A stretch of DNA of 34,270 bases from contig JAURVI010000014.1 in assembly GCA_030655515.1 (NCBI GenBank), positions 1-34,270 of the forward strand, written 5' to 3'. The notes under the pieces are model-generated. The model saw only the letters and a list, made by a program, of their open reading frames with translations. It made no database searches and was not told where the DNA came from. Source of the DNA: Polaromonas sp. Its GTDB lineage: Bacteria; Pseudomonadota; Gammaproteobacteria; Burkholderiales; Burkholderiaceae_C. The translations under genes and the position numbers were made by a program. Position 1 is the first letter of the stretch. Each line of letters begins with the position of its first letter. Positions 6,798 through 17,924 of the stretch are shown one piece after another.

Positions 6798-8272
6798 TTT
6801 TGAATGTCTCCAATGCAAAGGTACTTGATTTCCACGTAGTCATCCATGCCGTGATGGGAGCCTTCGCGGCCGAGCCCGGACTGCTTGACGCCCCCGAATG
6901 GTACATGCTCGGTCGCAAGCACGCCTACATTGATGCCGACCATGCCGTATTCCAGCGCCTCGGCCACGCGGAAGATGCGGCCTACGTCGCGGCTGTAGAA
7001 ATAGCTGGCCAGGCCGAACTCGGTGTTGTTGGCTGCAATGATGGCTTCCTGCTCGGCGTGGAAGCGAAACACCGGTGCGAAGGGGCCAAAGGTTTCCTCT
7101 CTGGCACAGAGCATGTCGCCCGTTGCTTCCGAAATCACGGTGGGTTCAAAAAACTGGCCTTTCAGTTTTTTGCCACCGGCCAGCAGCTTGCCGCCCTTGG
7201 CAATCGCGTCGAGCACATGGCGCTGCACCTTGTCAACGGCGGCGTTTTCGATCAGCGGCCCCTGCATCACGCCTTCTTCAAAACCGTTGCCGATTTTCAA
7301 GAGCTTGACTTTGGCGGCGAATTTTTCGACGAACTGGTCGTACACGCCGTCCTGCACATAAATGCGGTTGGCGCAGACGCAGGTCTGGCCGGCGTTGCGG
7401 TATTTGCTGGCCATCGCGCCTTCCACGGCGGAGTCCACATCGGCGTCGTCGAACACGATGAAGGGCGCGTTGCCGCCGAGTTCCAGCGACAATTTTTTGA
7501 TCGACGGCGCGCTCTGCGCCATCAGGATGCGGCCAACTTCGGTGGAGCCGGTAAAGCTGATGTGGCGCACCACGTCGCTCGCGCAAAACACCTTGCCCAC
7601 CGCAATGGAGTTGTCGCTGTCGGCCGTCAGCACATTGAGCACGCCGGCCGGAATGCCGGCGCGCACGGCCAGCTCGGCGGCGGCCAGCGCCGTCAGCGGC
7701 GTCAATTCAGCCGGCTTGAGCACCACGGTGCAACCGGCTGCCAGCGCCGGAGCGACCTTGCGGGTGATCATGGCCAGCGGAAAGTTCCACGGCGTGATGG
7801 CGGCGCACACGCCAATCGGCTGCTTCAGGACCAGCAGGCGGCGGCGGTTGTCGAACTGCGGCAGGGTTTCGCCGTTGACGCGCTTGGCTTCCTCGGCAAA
7901 CCACTCGACAAAGCTGGCGCCGTAAGCGACTTCGCCTTTGGCTTCAGCGAACGGCTTGCCCTGCTCGGCCGTCAGGAGGGTTCCCAAGTCTTCCTGGTTG
8001 GTCATCAAGAGCTGGTACCACTTCATCAAAATCGCGTGGCGCTCCTTGCCGGTCTTGCTGCGCCAGGCCGGCCAGGCGGCATTGGCGGCGGCGATGGCGG
8101 CTTCGGCGTCTTTGCCCCCGAGGTTGGCCACGTCGGCGAGCTTCAGGCCGGTGGACGGGTCATTCACGTCAAAACGGGCCGCGCCCTGGACCCATTGGCC
8201 GTTGATCAGGGCATCGGTTTTGAGCAGGCTGGGGTCTTTCAGCAGGGCAATGGGGGAGGTATTCATGTCCAT
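6794..8272 (-). CDS. gabD: NAD(P)-dependent succinate-semialdehyde dehydrogenase (aldehyde dehydrogenase family)
   Basis: Oxidises succinate semialdehyde to succinate, the last step of the GABA shunt. The 492-residue protein has the ALDH motifs in order: PWNFPLAMITRKVAPALAAG, the cofactor turn FTGSTEVGR, the general-base glutamate in LELGGNAP, the catalytic cysteine in NAGQTCVCANR (Cys298), and EETFGPFAPV. The PFGGVKQSGLGREGS and EIKYLCIGD tail is typical of the GabD/SSADH branch. The start ATG 8272 follows AAAGAGA; ATG 8266 is a possible second start. The C-terminus appears complete, and its stop overlaps the start of the DsrE-like fragment. The SSADH substrate is inferred from the branch-like tail. 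A related semialdehyde or 5-carbon substrate remains possible because no gabT is next to it. Confidence 0.88.
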   Translation of the reverse strand: MDMNTSPIALLKDPSLLKTDALINGQWVQGAARFDVNDPSTGLKLADVANLGGKDAEAAIAAANAAWPAWRSKTGKERHAILMKWYQLLMTNQEDLGTLLTAEQGKPFAEAKGEVAYGASFVEWFAEEAKRVNGETLPQFDNRRRLLVLKQPIGVCAAITPWNFPLAMITRKVAPALAAGCTVVLKPAELTPLTALAAAELAVRAGIPAGVLNVLTADSDNSIAVGKVFCASDVVRHISFTGSTEVGRILMAQSAPSIKKLSLELGGNAPFIVFDDADVDSAVEGAMASKYRNAGQTCVCANRIYVQDGVYDQFVEKFAAKVKLLKIGNGFEEGVMQGPLIENAAVDKVQRHVLDAIAKGGKLLAGGKKLKGQFFEPTVISEATGDMLCAREETFGPFAPVFRFHAEQEAIIAANNTEFGLASYFYSRDVGRIFRVAEALEYGMVGINVGVLATEHVPFGGVKQSGLGREGSHHGMDDYVEIKYLCIGDIQK

Positions 8273-8386
8273 GGCGTCTCTTTCGGGTGCGCCGCACTGA
8301 AGCGGCTCGTTGGCAACAGCGTGCAAGCATAGCGCGTCAGGTGGTTTTGCGCAGCAGGCCTGGAAATCAGGGCGCCAAGCCAAACT

Positions 8387-8392
8387 TATAAT
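8387..8392 (+). promoter_or_regulatory. Candidate -10 box for alaS
   Basis: TATAAT in the gap between divergent gabD and alaS, about 90 bases before the alaS start. A matching -35 at 17 bases is not evident, so this is only a weak promoter call. Confidence 0.35.
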
Positions 8393-8483
8393 CAAGCGCT
8401 TAGGCAAATCAAGCATTCAGGTGCAGTTGGCCGCTCCGGGTCGTTTGCCTGCAAGCGCCGGCGCCGCCAGCAACTACAAAAAC

Positions 8484-11108
<2,625 letters not shown>

Positions 11109-11139
11109 TCCGGCGCTGTTGCATCCGCCGGGCCTGCTG

Positions 11140-11610
11140 TCAGGCGACCTCGGCAATCAGTTCAATTTCGACGCAGGCCCCCATGGGTATTTGCGCCACG
11201 CCGAAAGCGCTGCGTGCATGGCTGCCGGCAGGGCCGAACACTTCAGCGAACAATTCGCTGGCGCCGTTGGTCACCAGGTGCTGTTCGGTGAAGTCGCCGG
11301 TGGAGTTGACCAGGCCCATCAGTTTGACGATGCGTGTAACCTTGCCGAGATCGCCCACGGCCGCGTGAAGCGTGCCCATCAGGTCAATGGCGATGGCCCG
11401 GGCCGCCGCTTTGCCTTCCTCGGTAGTCATGGTTTTTCCCAGTTGGCCGACCCAGGGTTTGCCGTTTTTTTTGGCAATGTGGCCGCTCAAAAAAACCAGC
11501 TTGCCGGTTTGTACGTAGGGCAGGTAGGCCGCTGCCGGAATAGCGACCGGTGGCAGCGCGATGCCCAGGGCGTTGAGCCTGTCGTAGATGCTGTGCGGGG
11601 TGGGGTTCAT
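11140..11610 (-). CDS. RidA/YjgF-family protein
   Basis: A 156-residue member of the Rid superfamily, whose archetype RidA hydrolyses reactive enamine/imine intermediates from PLP enzymes. Visible family features are LVFLSGHIAKKNGKPWVGQLG, a TLHAAVGDLGKVTRIVKLMGLVN strand-helix unit, and the C-terminal GSHARSAFGVAQIPMGACVE, where the Arg of HARSA aligns with the active-site arginine of RidA. It is longer than RidA (about 128) because of an N-terminal extension (YDRLNALGIALPPVAIP) common in the YjgF-like 'endoribonuclease L-PSP' subgroup. So I do not call it ridA. The start ATG 11610 follows GGAGAC. It is monocistronic. Confidence 0.88.
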   Translation of the reverse strand: MNPTPHSIYDRLNALGIALPPVAIPAAAYLPYVQTGKLVFLSGHIAKKNGKPWVGQLGKTMTTEEGKAAARAIAIDLMGTLHAAVGDLGKVTRIVKLMGLVNSTGDFTEQHLVTNGASELFAEVFGPAGSHARSAFGVAQIPMGACVEIELIAEVA

Positions 11611-11649
11611 GGGGGTCTCCGGCGGCGGCATTCAAGTGCAGGTTGATGG

Positions 11650-11698
11650 TAAAAATAGGCTACAGCTCTTTAAATACAAGTGTAGGTAGCTATAAAAA
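11650..11698 (-). repeat. Copy of an AGCT-core intergenic repeat
   Basis: Read on the minus strand, this AT-richer segment runs ATAGCTACCTACACTTG then AAAGAGCTGTAGCCTATTT. It has the same layout as the elements at 13106 (inside comEC) and 14446: an AGCT start, a CxC middle, and an AAG...TAGxCxA end. Hand alignment to the comEC copy gives about half identical positions, so the copy is diverged. It lies in the gap between the RidA gene and comEC. Confidence 0.4.
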
Positions 11699-11854
11699 AT
11701 GCAGCAAATTCAGATGCTGTGAAGGCACGATTCTAGCGCGCCGCATCCGAGCAAGGGGGCGCAAAAAAATCAGCGTGTAGGCGGGTTGACCCACCGGGCC
11801 GTTGAGCACTGTGCCACGCACCGCATGGCATACGACAATTCAAAGGGGAGGTTT

Positions 11855-14413
11855 GTGGATCGAACGATGTCGGCAACACAGCCTGCGGCCAAGCTGCTGA
11901 GCCTGGTCCTCGGCGGCTTCATTGCGGGCGCTGCCATCCAGTTGCAGCAGCCGGTGTTGTTTGACGCCTGGGTCTATGCGGTCGTCGCGGCCTGCGTGCT
12001 TGGGCTGGCCTGTCTGATGGCTTTTCCCGCGGCCCCTAAAGCCTGGCTTTCAGCAGCCAGCGTGGTCGTGCTGGCGGGGGCCTCTGGTTTTGCGCTGACC
12101 GGCTTGCGTGCGGCTGTGTTTCAGGCCGGGTCGCTGGCGCCGGCGCTGGAGGGGCAGGACATCGAGGTGGTGGGCCGGGTGCTGGCTATGCCGCAGCGCA
12201 GCGAAGACGCGCTGCGTTTTCGTTTTGCTGTCGAGTCCGCCCGGCTGAACGGGCAAGCGGTGGTTTTGCCCGCGCAGCTTGACCTGGGTTGGTATTCCGG
12301 TTTTGGCAACAGGAGCCAGGCATCGTCCCGGTCAGAGGCAGAACCCCCCGATGCGACCGGCGCACCGGCCGCCGCGCTGGCATTGCAGCGCCAGCCGCAG
12401 GACCTGCGCGCAGGCGAGCGCTGGCGCATGACGGTGCGCCTGAAAGCGCCGCATGGCAACAGCAACCCGCACGGCTTCGACTACGAGCTCTGGCTGTGGG
12501 AGCAGGGCTTGCAGGCCACCGGTTACGTGCGCGCTGGTCCGCGTGACCCAGTCCCCCAACATCTTGCCGTCGGATGGCGCCACCCGGTCGAGCGGGCGCG
12601 CCAGTCGGTGCGGGATGCGGTGTTTGCGCGCGTGGCTGACCGTCAATTGGCCGGTGTGGTGGCCGCCTTGCTGGTGGGCGACCAGAATGCCATCGGGCGG
12701 GCCGACTGGGATGTGTTTCGCGCCACCGGGGTCGCGCACCTGATGAGTATTTCGGGCCTGCACATCACGATGTTTGCCTGGCTGGCGGCGCTTGGCATGG
12801 CCTGGCTGTGGCGGCGTTCCGTGCGCTTGAGTCCGGCGCTGTGCCTGGCCCTGCCGGCTGCGAGCGCCGGCGCCTGGGGTGGCTTGCTGCTGGCCTCTGG
12901 CTACGCGCTGTTTTCGGGCTGGGGTGTGCCGGCGCAGCGCACGGTCTGGATGCTGGCCGCGGTGGTGCTGCTGCGCCAAAGCGGCAAGCGCTGGCCCTGG
13001 CCGCAGGTGTGGCTGCTGGCCATGGCGGTCGTGGTGGCGCTGGACCCCTGGGCTTTGCTGCAGGCCGGGTTCTGGCTGTCGTTTGTGGCGGTGGGCGTCT
13101 TGTTTGCTACAGATTCGGGAGCTGTTGACGCCCGTCCGGTAAGGGGGATAGGCCAAAATGAGCATGAATTTCCGAGGTTGGCAGCGGTGCTTCCCCTCTG
13201 GCTGGGTGCGGCGGCTGCGTCTGTCATTCGCGCCGCCAGAGAACAATGGGTCGTGACCCTGGCGCTCACGCCGCTGTCGCTGCTGCTGTTCAACCAGGTC
13301 TCACTGGTCGGCCTGTTGGCCAATGGCCTGGCGATTCCGTGGGTGACGCTGCTGGTGACGCCGCTGACCATGCTGGGGGTGCTCTGGGCGCCGTTCTGGG
13401 ACCTGGCGGCCGCTGCGGTGGCGGCGCTGATGGTGTTTCTGCAGTGGCTGGCCGCTTGGCCGCTGGCCAGCATCAGTGTGGCGGCGGCGCCCCTGTGGTG
13501 TGCGCTGGCCGGTATTGCCGGCGGTTTGCTGCTGGCGATGCGTTTGCCCTGGCACTGGCGCGTTCTCGGTGTGCCGCTGATGCTGCCGGTGTTGTTGTGG
13601 CAGCCTCTGCGCCCGGCAACCGGCCAGTTTGAGCTGATCGCCGCCGATGTGGGGCAGGGCAATGCACTGATCGTGCGTACCGCCGGCCATACGCTGGTGT
13701 ATGACGCCGGCCCGCGTTTTTCGCGCGAAAGCGACGCCGGCCACCGGGTGCTGGTGCCCTTGCTGCGCGCCTTGGGTGAAAGCGTCGATATGCTGATGCT
13801 CAGCCACCGGGACAGCGACCACATTGGCGGCGCGCCGGCCGTGCTGGCGATGCAGCCGCAGGCGGCGCTGCTGAGTTCCATTGAAGACGGCCATGAACTG
13901 CAGGCGCTGCGTCCTGCCACGCGGTGTGCGGCGGGCCAGCGCTGGCAGTGGGATGGCGTCGATTTCGAGGTCCTGCATCCCGCTGCTGGCGACTATGACG
14001 CGCCGAACAAGTCCAACGCCATGAGCTGCGTGCTTCGCATCTCCAACGGACGGCACAGTGCCTTGCTGACCGGCGATATCGAACTGGCGCAGGAGCAGCG
14101 CCTGGTGGCGGCGGGTGCGAACCTGAAGGCCGACGTGCTGCTGGCGCCGCACCACGGCAGCAAAACCTCGTCCAGCGCGGCTTTCCTCGATGCCGTGCAG
14201 CCCACGCTGGCGCTGGTGCAGGCGGGTTACCGCAACCGCTTTGGTCATCCGGCGCTGCCGGTCGTCGCGCGTTATCGGGAACGTGGCATCGCGCTTGTCA
14301 CCTCGTCGCAGTGCGGCGCCGCCACCTGGACCAGCCGGCAACCGTCCGAGATCGGCTGCCAGCGGCAGACGGCCCTGCGCTATTGGCACCACCGGCCAGC
14401 GGCCGTGCCCTGA
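11855..14413 (+). CDS. comEC: DNA internalisation protein ComEC/Rec2
   Basis: Inner-membrane channel for transformation DNA uptake, about 852 residues from the GTG at 11855. The N-terminus has hydrophobic segments (LLSLVLGGFIAGAAIQ, WVYAVVAACVLGLACLMAF) then a DUF4131-like/OB region. The competence domain contains GVAHLMSISGLHITMFAWLAAL and many membrane helices. The C-terminal metallo-beta-lactamase-like domain has LMLSHRDSDHIGGAPAVL (HxDxDHxGG), SALLTGDIE and LAPHHGSKTSSSAAFLDAV. The start is uncertain: GTG 11855 has GGGGAGG just upstream (spacing 3-4), and ATG 11867 and ATG 11825 are alternatives. Around residues 418-440 the protein carries a stretch encoded by a dispersed repeat (13106-13160). 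The frame is intact, so the protein may be functional. Confidence 0.93.
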   Translation: MDRTMSATQPAAKLLSLVLGGFIAGAAIQLQQPVLFDAWVYAVVAACVLGLACLMAFPAAPKAWLSAASVVVLAGASGFALTGLRAAVFQAGSLAPALEGQDIEVVGRVLAMPQRSEDALRFRFAVESARLNGQAVVLPAQLDLGWYSGFGNRSQASSRSEAEPPDATGAPAAALALQRQPQDLRAGERWRMTVRLKAPHGNSNPHGFDYELWLWEQGLQATGYVRAGPRDPVPQHLAVGWRHPVERARQSVRDAVFARVADRQLAGVVAALLVGDQNAIGRADWDVFRATGVAHLMSISGLHITMFAWLAALGMAWLWRRSVRLSPALCLALPAASAGAWGGLLLASGYALFSGWGVPAQRTVWMLAAVVLLRQSGKRWPWPQVWLLAMAVVVALDPWALLQAGFWLSFVAVGVLFATDSGAVDARPVRGIGQNEHEFPRLAAVLPLWLGAAAASVIRAAREQWVVTLALTPLSLLLFNQVSLVGLLANGLAIPWVTLLVTPLTMLGVLWAPFWDLAAAAVAALMVFLQWLAAWPLASISVAAAPLWCALAGIAGGLLLAMRLPWHWRVLGVPLMLPVLLWQPLRPATGQFELIAADVGQGNALIVRTAGHTLVYDAGPRFSRESDAGHRVLVPLLRALGESVDMLMLSHRDSDHIGGAPAVLAMQPQAALLSSIEDGHELQALRPATRCAAGQRWQWDGVDFEVLHPAAGDYDAPNKSNAMSCVLRISNGRHSALLTGDIELAQEQRLVAAGANLKADVLLAPHHGSKTSSSAAFLDAVQPTLALVQAGYRNRFGHPALPVVARYRERGIALVTSSQCGAATWTSRQPSEIGCQRQTALRYWHHRPAAVP
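13106..13160 (+). repeat. AGCTG-core repeat lying in frame inside comEC
   Basis: GCTACAGATTCGGGAGCTG, then TTGACGCCCGTCCGGTAAGG and GATAGGCCAAAATG, has the organisation of the intergenic element at 14446 (AGCTGCTGGCGC...CTAAG; 10 of 12 bases agree in the core). It encodes polar residues in the comEC frame, between two hydrophobic segments. Confidence 0.5.
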
Positions 14414-14445
14414 CGCCCGTCAGTTGCTCAAAAAAAGGGGGCCGC

Positions 14446-14482
14446 CTACAAGCTGCTGGCGCGTTACTTGCTAAGCTGGTAA
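14446..14482 (+). repeat. AGCTG-core repeat between comEC and the ATP-grasp gene
   Basis: CTACAAGCTGCTGGCGCG followed by TTACTTGCTAAGCTGGTAAC. The core AGCTGCTGGCGC agrees with the comEC copy at 10 of 12 bases, and the TAAG follows at a similar distance. It occupies much of the 107-base gap after comEC. Confidence 0.45.
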
Positions 14483-14520
14483 CGTAACCATGCGCCAGGA
14501 AACCTGCCGGAGATAAGCCG

Positions 14521-16041
14521 ATGAGCCGCCCGATGTTTGACGAGATGTATGCCGCCGACCGCAGCGTGCGTGCGCATTATCAGGGCTACCAGCGCTGGCT
14601 CGCCAGGCAGCCGGACGCAGTCATGCAGGCCAGGCGCGCGGAGGCTGAAATGATCTTTCGCCGGGTCGGCATCACCTTTGCCGTTTATGGCGATAAGAAC
14701 GACGGCAATTCGGAGAACGGCGGCACCGAACGGTTGATTCCATTCGACTTGATTCCCCGCATCATCCCGGCGCACGAATGGGCAAGCATGGAGCGTGGCC
14801 TGGTGCAGCGCGTCACCGCATTGAACCGTTTCATCCACGATGTCTACCATGGGCAAGAGATCATCAAGGCCGGCGTGATTGCGTCCGAGCAGATTTTCCA
14901 GAACACGCAGTTCCGCCCCGAAATGATGGGCGTGGATGTGCCGGGCGATATTTACGCCCACATCAGTGGCATCGACATCGTGCGCGCACCGAACGCGCAG
15001 GGCGAGGGCGAGTATTACGTGCTGGAAGACAATCTGCGTGTGCCCAGCGGCGTCAGCTACATGCTCGAAGACCGCAAGATGATGATGCGGCTGTTCCCCG
15101 GCCTGTTCAGCGAGAACCGCGTCGCACCGGTGGCCCACTACCCGGACTTGCTGCTTGAGACGCTGCGCGAGAATTCGCCGGTACACCGGGCCGAGCCGAT
15201 CGTGGTGGTGCTGACCCCCGGCATGTACAACTCGGCCTACTTCGAGCACGCCTTCCTGGCGCAGCAGATGGGGGTGGAACTGGTCGAGGGGCAGGACCTG
15301 TTTGTCAAGGACAACTTCGTCTACATGCGCACCACGCGCGGCCCGAAACGGGTCGATGTGATTTACCGCCGCGTCGATGATGATTTTCTCGACCCGCTGG
15401 CCTTCCGCCCCACCTCCACGCTGGGTTGCGCCGGCCTGCTCAATGTCTACCGCAGCGGCAACGTGGCGCTGTGCAACGCCATCGGCACCGGCGTCGCCGA
15501 CGACAAGTCGATTTACCCTTATGTGCCCAAGATGATCGAGTTCTACCTCGGTGAAAAACCCATCCTGAAAAACGTGCCGACCTATATGTGCCGCAATGCC
15601 GATGACCTGAAGTACACGCTGGCCAACCTGAAAGACCTGGTGGTCAAGCAGGTGCATGGCGCCGGTGGCTACGGCATGCTGGTCGGTCCGGCGGCCACGC
15701 AGGCCGAGATCGAGGATTTTCGCCGGGCCATCCTGGCCGACCCGGCCGGCTACATCGCCCAGCCGACGCTGAGCCTGTCGACCTGCCCGACCTATGTCGA
15801 GAGCGGCATCGCGCCGCGCCACATTGATCTGCGGCCTTTTGTGCTGAGCGGGAAAACCGTGCAAATGGTGCCGGGCGGCCTGACGCGCGTGGCACTGAAA
15901 GACGGCTCGCTGGTGGTCAACTCGTCGCAGGGCGGCGGCACCAAAGACACCTGGGTGCTGGAAGATGCCCAGGCCCCCGTGCAGTCCCAATCGCAGTCAC
16001 AGCCGGGTCGGCGCCAAGGGCTGTCGCTGGCAAGGAGTTGA
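14521..16041 (+). CDS. Circularly permuted ATP-grasp protein (DUF404/DUF407 type)
   Basis: A 506-residue cytosolic ATP-grasp enzyme of the circularly permuted type 2 class. The sequence shows the family blocks FDEMYAADRSVRAHYQGYQRW, RRVGITFAVYGDKN, RIIPAHEWASMERGLVQRV, YYVLEDNLRVPSGVSYMLEDR, VKQVHGAGGYGMLVGP and IDLRPFVLSGKTVQMVPGGLTRVAL followed by NSSQGGGTKDTWVL. The conserved Lys, Glu-Asp-Asn and Arg are those expected to bind ATP-Mg. ATP-grasp enzymes usually form amide bonds, and this family was predicted to make or modify a peptide. Its real substrate is not known to me. It is the first gene of a trio with an alpha-E protein (3-base gap) and a transglutaminase. The C-terminal tail (AQAPVQSQSQSQPGRRQG) is a low-complexity extension. 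The start ATG 14521 follows GGAGATAAGCCG. Confidence 0.9.
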   Translation: MSRPMFDEMYAADRSVRAHYQGYQRWLARQPDAVMQARRAEAEMIFRRVGITFAVYGDKNDGNSENGGTERLIPFDLIPRIIPAHEWASMERGLVQRVTALNRFIHDVYHGQEIIKAGVIASEQIFQNTQFRPEMMGVDVPGDIYAHISGIDIVRAPNAQGEGEYYVLEDNLRVPSGVSYMLEDRKMMMRLFPGLFSENRVAPVAHYPDLLLETLRENSPVHRAEPIVVVLTPGMYNSAYFEHAFLAQQMGVELVEGQDLFVKDNFVYMRTTRGPKRVDVIYRRVDDDFLDPLAFRPTSTLGCAGLLNVYRSGNVALCNAIGTGVADDKSIYPYVPKMIEFYLGEKPILKNVPTYMCRNADDLKYTLANLKDLVVKQVHGAGGYGMLVGPAATQAEIEDFRRAILADPAGYIAQPTLSLSTCPTYVESGIAPRHIDLRPFVLSGKTVQMVPGGLTRVALKDGSLVVNSSQGGGTKDTWVLEDAQAPVQSQSQSQPGRRQGLSLARS

Positions 16042-16044
16042 AAA

Positions 16045-17004
16045 ATGCTATCCCGAACCGCCGATCATCTTTTCTGGATGTCCCGCTACACAGAACGTGC
16101 GGAAAATACCGCGCGCATGCTGGACGTCAACTACCAGACCTCGCTGCTGCCGCAATCGACCGCCGTGGCGCAAGTCGGCTGGCAGGGGCTGCTCAGCATC
16201 AGCGAGCTGTCGCCGGATTTTGAAGCCAAATATGGCGCTGTCAGTGCGCGTGACGTGATGGACTTCATGGTGCGCGACGAAAAAAATTCGTCCAGCATCA
16301 TTTCCTGTCTGAAGTACGCCCGGGAAAACGCCCGCGCTGTGCGCGGCACGCTGACCACGGAGGTTTGGGAAATCCAGAACCAGACCTACCTCGAAATAGG
16401 CCGCATGCTGCGCGATGGCGAGTTTGAGCGCGACCCGGGCCAGTTTTTCGAATGGGTCAAGTTCCGTTCGCACCTGTCGCGCGGCGTCACCGTAGGCACC
16501 ATGCTGCAAGACGAGGCGCTGTATTTCATGCGGCTGGGAACCTTTCTGGAGCGTGCCGACAACACCGCCCGCCTGGTCGATGTGAAGTTCCATGCGGTGC
16601 AAAGCGACTTTTACGGTGCCGCCAGCCAGAAAGACCAAGAGTACGACTTTTACCACTGGAGTGCGATTTTGCGCAGCGTCAGCGCCTTCGAGATTTACCG
16701 CAAGGTTTACCGCAACGTGATCAAGCCCGAGCGCGTGGCCGAGTTGCTGATACTGCGCGCCGACATGCCGCGTTCGCTGGCCGCCAGCCTGCACGGCGTG
16801 GTGAACAACCTGCGGATGGTCACCGATGACCCAAGCTGCGAGACAATGCGCTGCGCCGGCAAGCTCAATGCCGACCTGCAGTACGCCCGCATTGATGAAA
16901 TTCTGGCCACCGGCCTGCATGCTTACCTGACGCAGTTTCTCGACCGCGTGAACGAACTCGGAGCCTGCATCAGCCGTGATTTTCTGGTGCCGGCGACGGC
17001 TTGA
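16045..17004 (+). CDS. Alpha-E domain protein (DUF403)
   Basis: A 319-residue all-helical protein of the alpha-E family, recognised by MLSRTADHLFWMSRYTERAE at the N-terminus, the GVTVGTMLQDEALYFMRLGT segment, LERADNTARLVDVKFH, and the C-terminal ILRADMPRSLAASLHGVVNN. The twice-used pattern ER-A(D/E)NTAR suggests an internal repeat of the helical unit. The gene starts 3 bases after the ATP-grasp stop with AAGGAG overlapping that stop region. The pair is therefore almost certainly co-translated and probably forms a complex. No enzymatic motif is known for alpha-E; it is thought to be the partner of the ATP-grasp enzyme. There are no membrane segments or signal peptide. Confidence 0.9.
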   Translation: MLSRTADHLFWMSRYTERAENTARMLDVNYQTSLLPQSTAVAQVGWQGLLSISELSPDFEAKYGAVSARDVMDFMVRDEKNSSSIISCLKYARENARAVRGTLTTEVWEIQNQTYLEIGRMLRDGEFERDPGQFFEWVKFRSHLSRGVTVGTMLQDEALYFMRLGTFLERADNTARLVDVKFHAVQSDFYGAASQKDQEYDFYHWSAILRSVSAFEIYRKVYRNVIKPERVAELLILRADMPRSLAASLHGVVNNLRMVTDDPSCETMRCAGKLNADLQYARIDEILATGLHAYLTQFLDRVNELGACISRDFLVPATA

Positions 17005-17050
17005 GCGCCGTGCCGATCATTGCAGCAATGCTCCGCCGCTGGAGGGGATC

Positions 17051-17857
17051 ATGAGGCTGCATATCCGCCACACCACCCGTTACCGCTACACCGAGCCTTT
17101 GCGTTATGCGCTGCAAACGCTGTGGCTGACGCCGCGTTCGGGTCCGTCGCAAACCGTCGCTTTCTGGAGCCTGGGTGCGCCGGGTGTGCTGTACGCGCAG
17201 CACGACGGGTGCGGCAACACCCTTCATTCCTACACCTTTGTCGCCGAAGCGGGGGAGTGCATGACGACCAGCCTGGTCAATGCCGCCGGCCAGGTCGACA
17301 CCCTCGGTGTTGCCCAATTCAGCGATGACAGCGCGATGCCGCATCCGGCATTTTTTCTCCGGTCGACCGAGCTGGCGGCTCCTCATTCCCAATTGGCCGA
17401 ATTCGGGCGGCGTTTTGTGGCCGGCCCTGCGGATTTGCCGGCGCTGCTGGCCTTGAGCCGGGCCGTGGCCGATACCGTGCGTTACCAAAAAAATAGCACC
17501 AGCGTGGAGACCACGGCACTGCAGGCTTTCAAGGCCGGGGCCGGTGTCTGCCAGGACCAGGCCCATGTGATGGTGGCCATCTGCCGCAGCCTGGGACTAC
17601 CGGCGCGTTATGTCAGCGGCTATTTTTACGCCGCCAACGAGCCCGATCTGGCCAGCCACGCCTGGGCCGATGTCTGCCTCGATGTGGACAGCCGGCGCTG
17701 GGCCAGCATCGATGTCACCCACGGTTGCCTGATCGACCAGCGCCATGTGCGCCTGGCCGTGGGCACCGACTACAACGCCTGCCCGCCGATCAAAGGCGTG
17801 CGTCACGGCGGCGGCACGGAAGAGATGTCGGTCGAGATCACGATAGAGCCGGTCTGA
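17051..17857 (+). CDS. Transglutaminase-like cysteine peptidase family protein
   Basis: A 268-residue protein with an N-terminal bacterial transglutaminase-like beta region (MRLHIRHTTRYRYTEPLRYA...LTPR) and a C-terminal papain-like transglutaminase core. The triad is visible: Cys in GAGVCQDQAHV (about 165), His in SHAWADVCLD (about 202) and Asp in SIDVTHG (about 219). Such proteins can be amide hydrolases or transferases. Position suggests it acts on the product of the ATP-grasp/alpha-E pair. The start ATG 17051 has GGAGGGGATC directly upstream. The gap from the alpha-E gene is 46 bases. It is convergent with the PhoH gene, with 67 bases between and no evident terminator. Confidence 0.9.
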   Translation: MRLHIRHTTRYRYTEPLRYALQTLWLTPRSGPSQTVAFWSLGAPGVLYAQHDGCGNTLHSYTFVAEAGECMTTSLVNAAGQVDTLGVAQFSDDSAMPHPAFFLRSTELAAPHSQLAEFGRRFVAGPADLPALLALSRAVADTVRYQKNSTSVETTALQAFKAGAGVCQDQAHVMVAICRSLGLPARYVSGYFYAANEPDLASHAWADVCLDVDSRRWASIDVTHGCLIDQRHVRLAVGTDYNACPPIKGVRHGGGTEEMSVEITIEPV

Positions 17858-17924
17858 CCCGGCCTGGCTTGATGAGGACGCTCGCAGCACGGCTGCGGCT
17901 CCCCGCCATGGGTGTGAACAGACC

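Noticed and set aside
6800..8332. 510-codon plus-strand frame over gabD
   Set aside because: Antisense shadow of the aldehyde dehydrogenase; no recognisable motifs.
11110..11131. CCGGCG/CGCCGG stem between alaS and the RidA gene as a terminator
   Set aside because: Six pairs with a 10-base loop and no T run; too weak to call.
14464..15990. 508-codon minus-strand frame over the ATP-grasp gene
   Set aside because: Shadow of the ATP-grasp gene; His/Val/Asp-rich without domain features.
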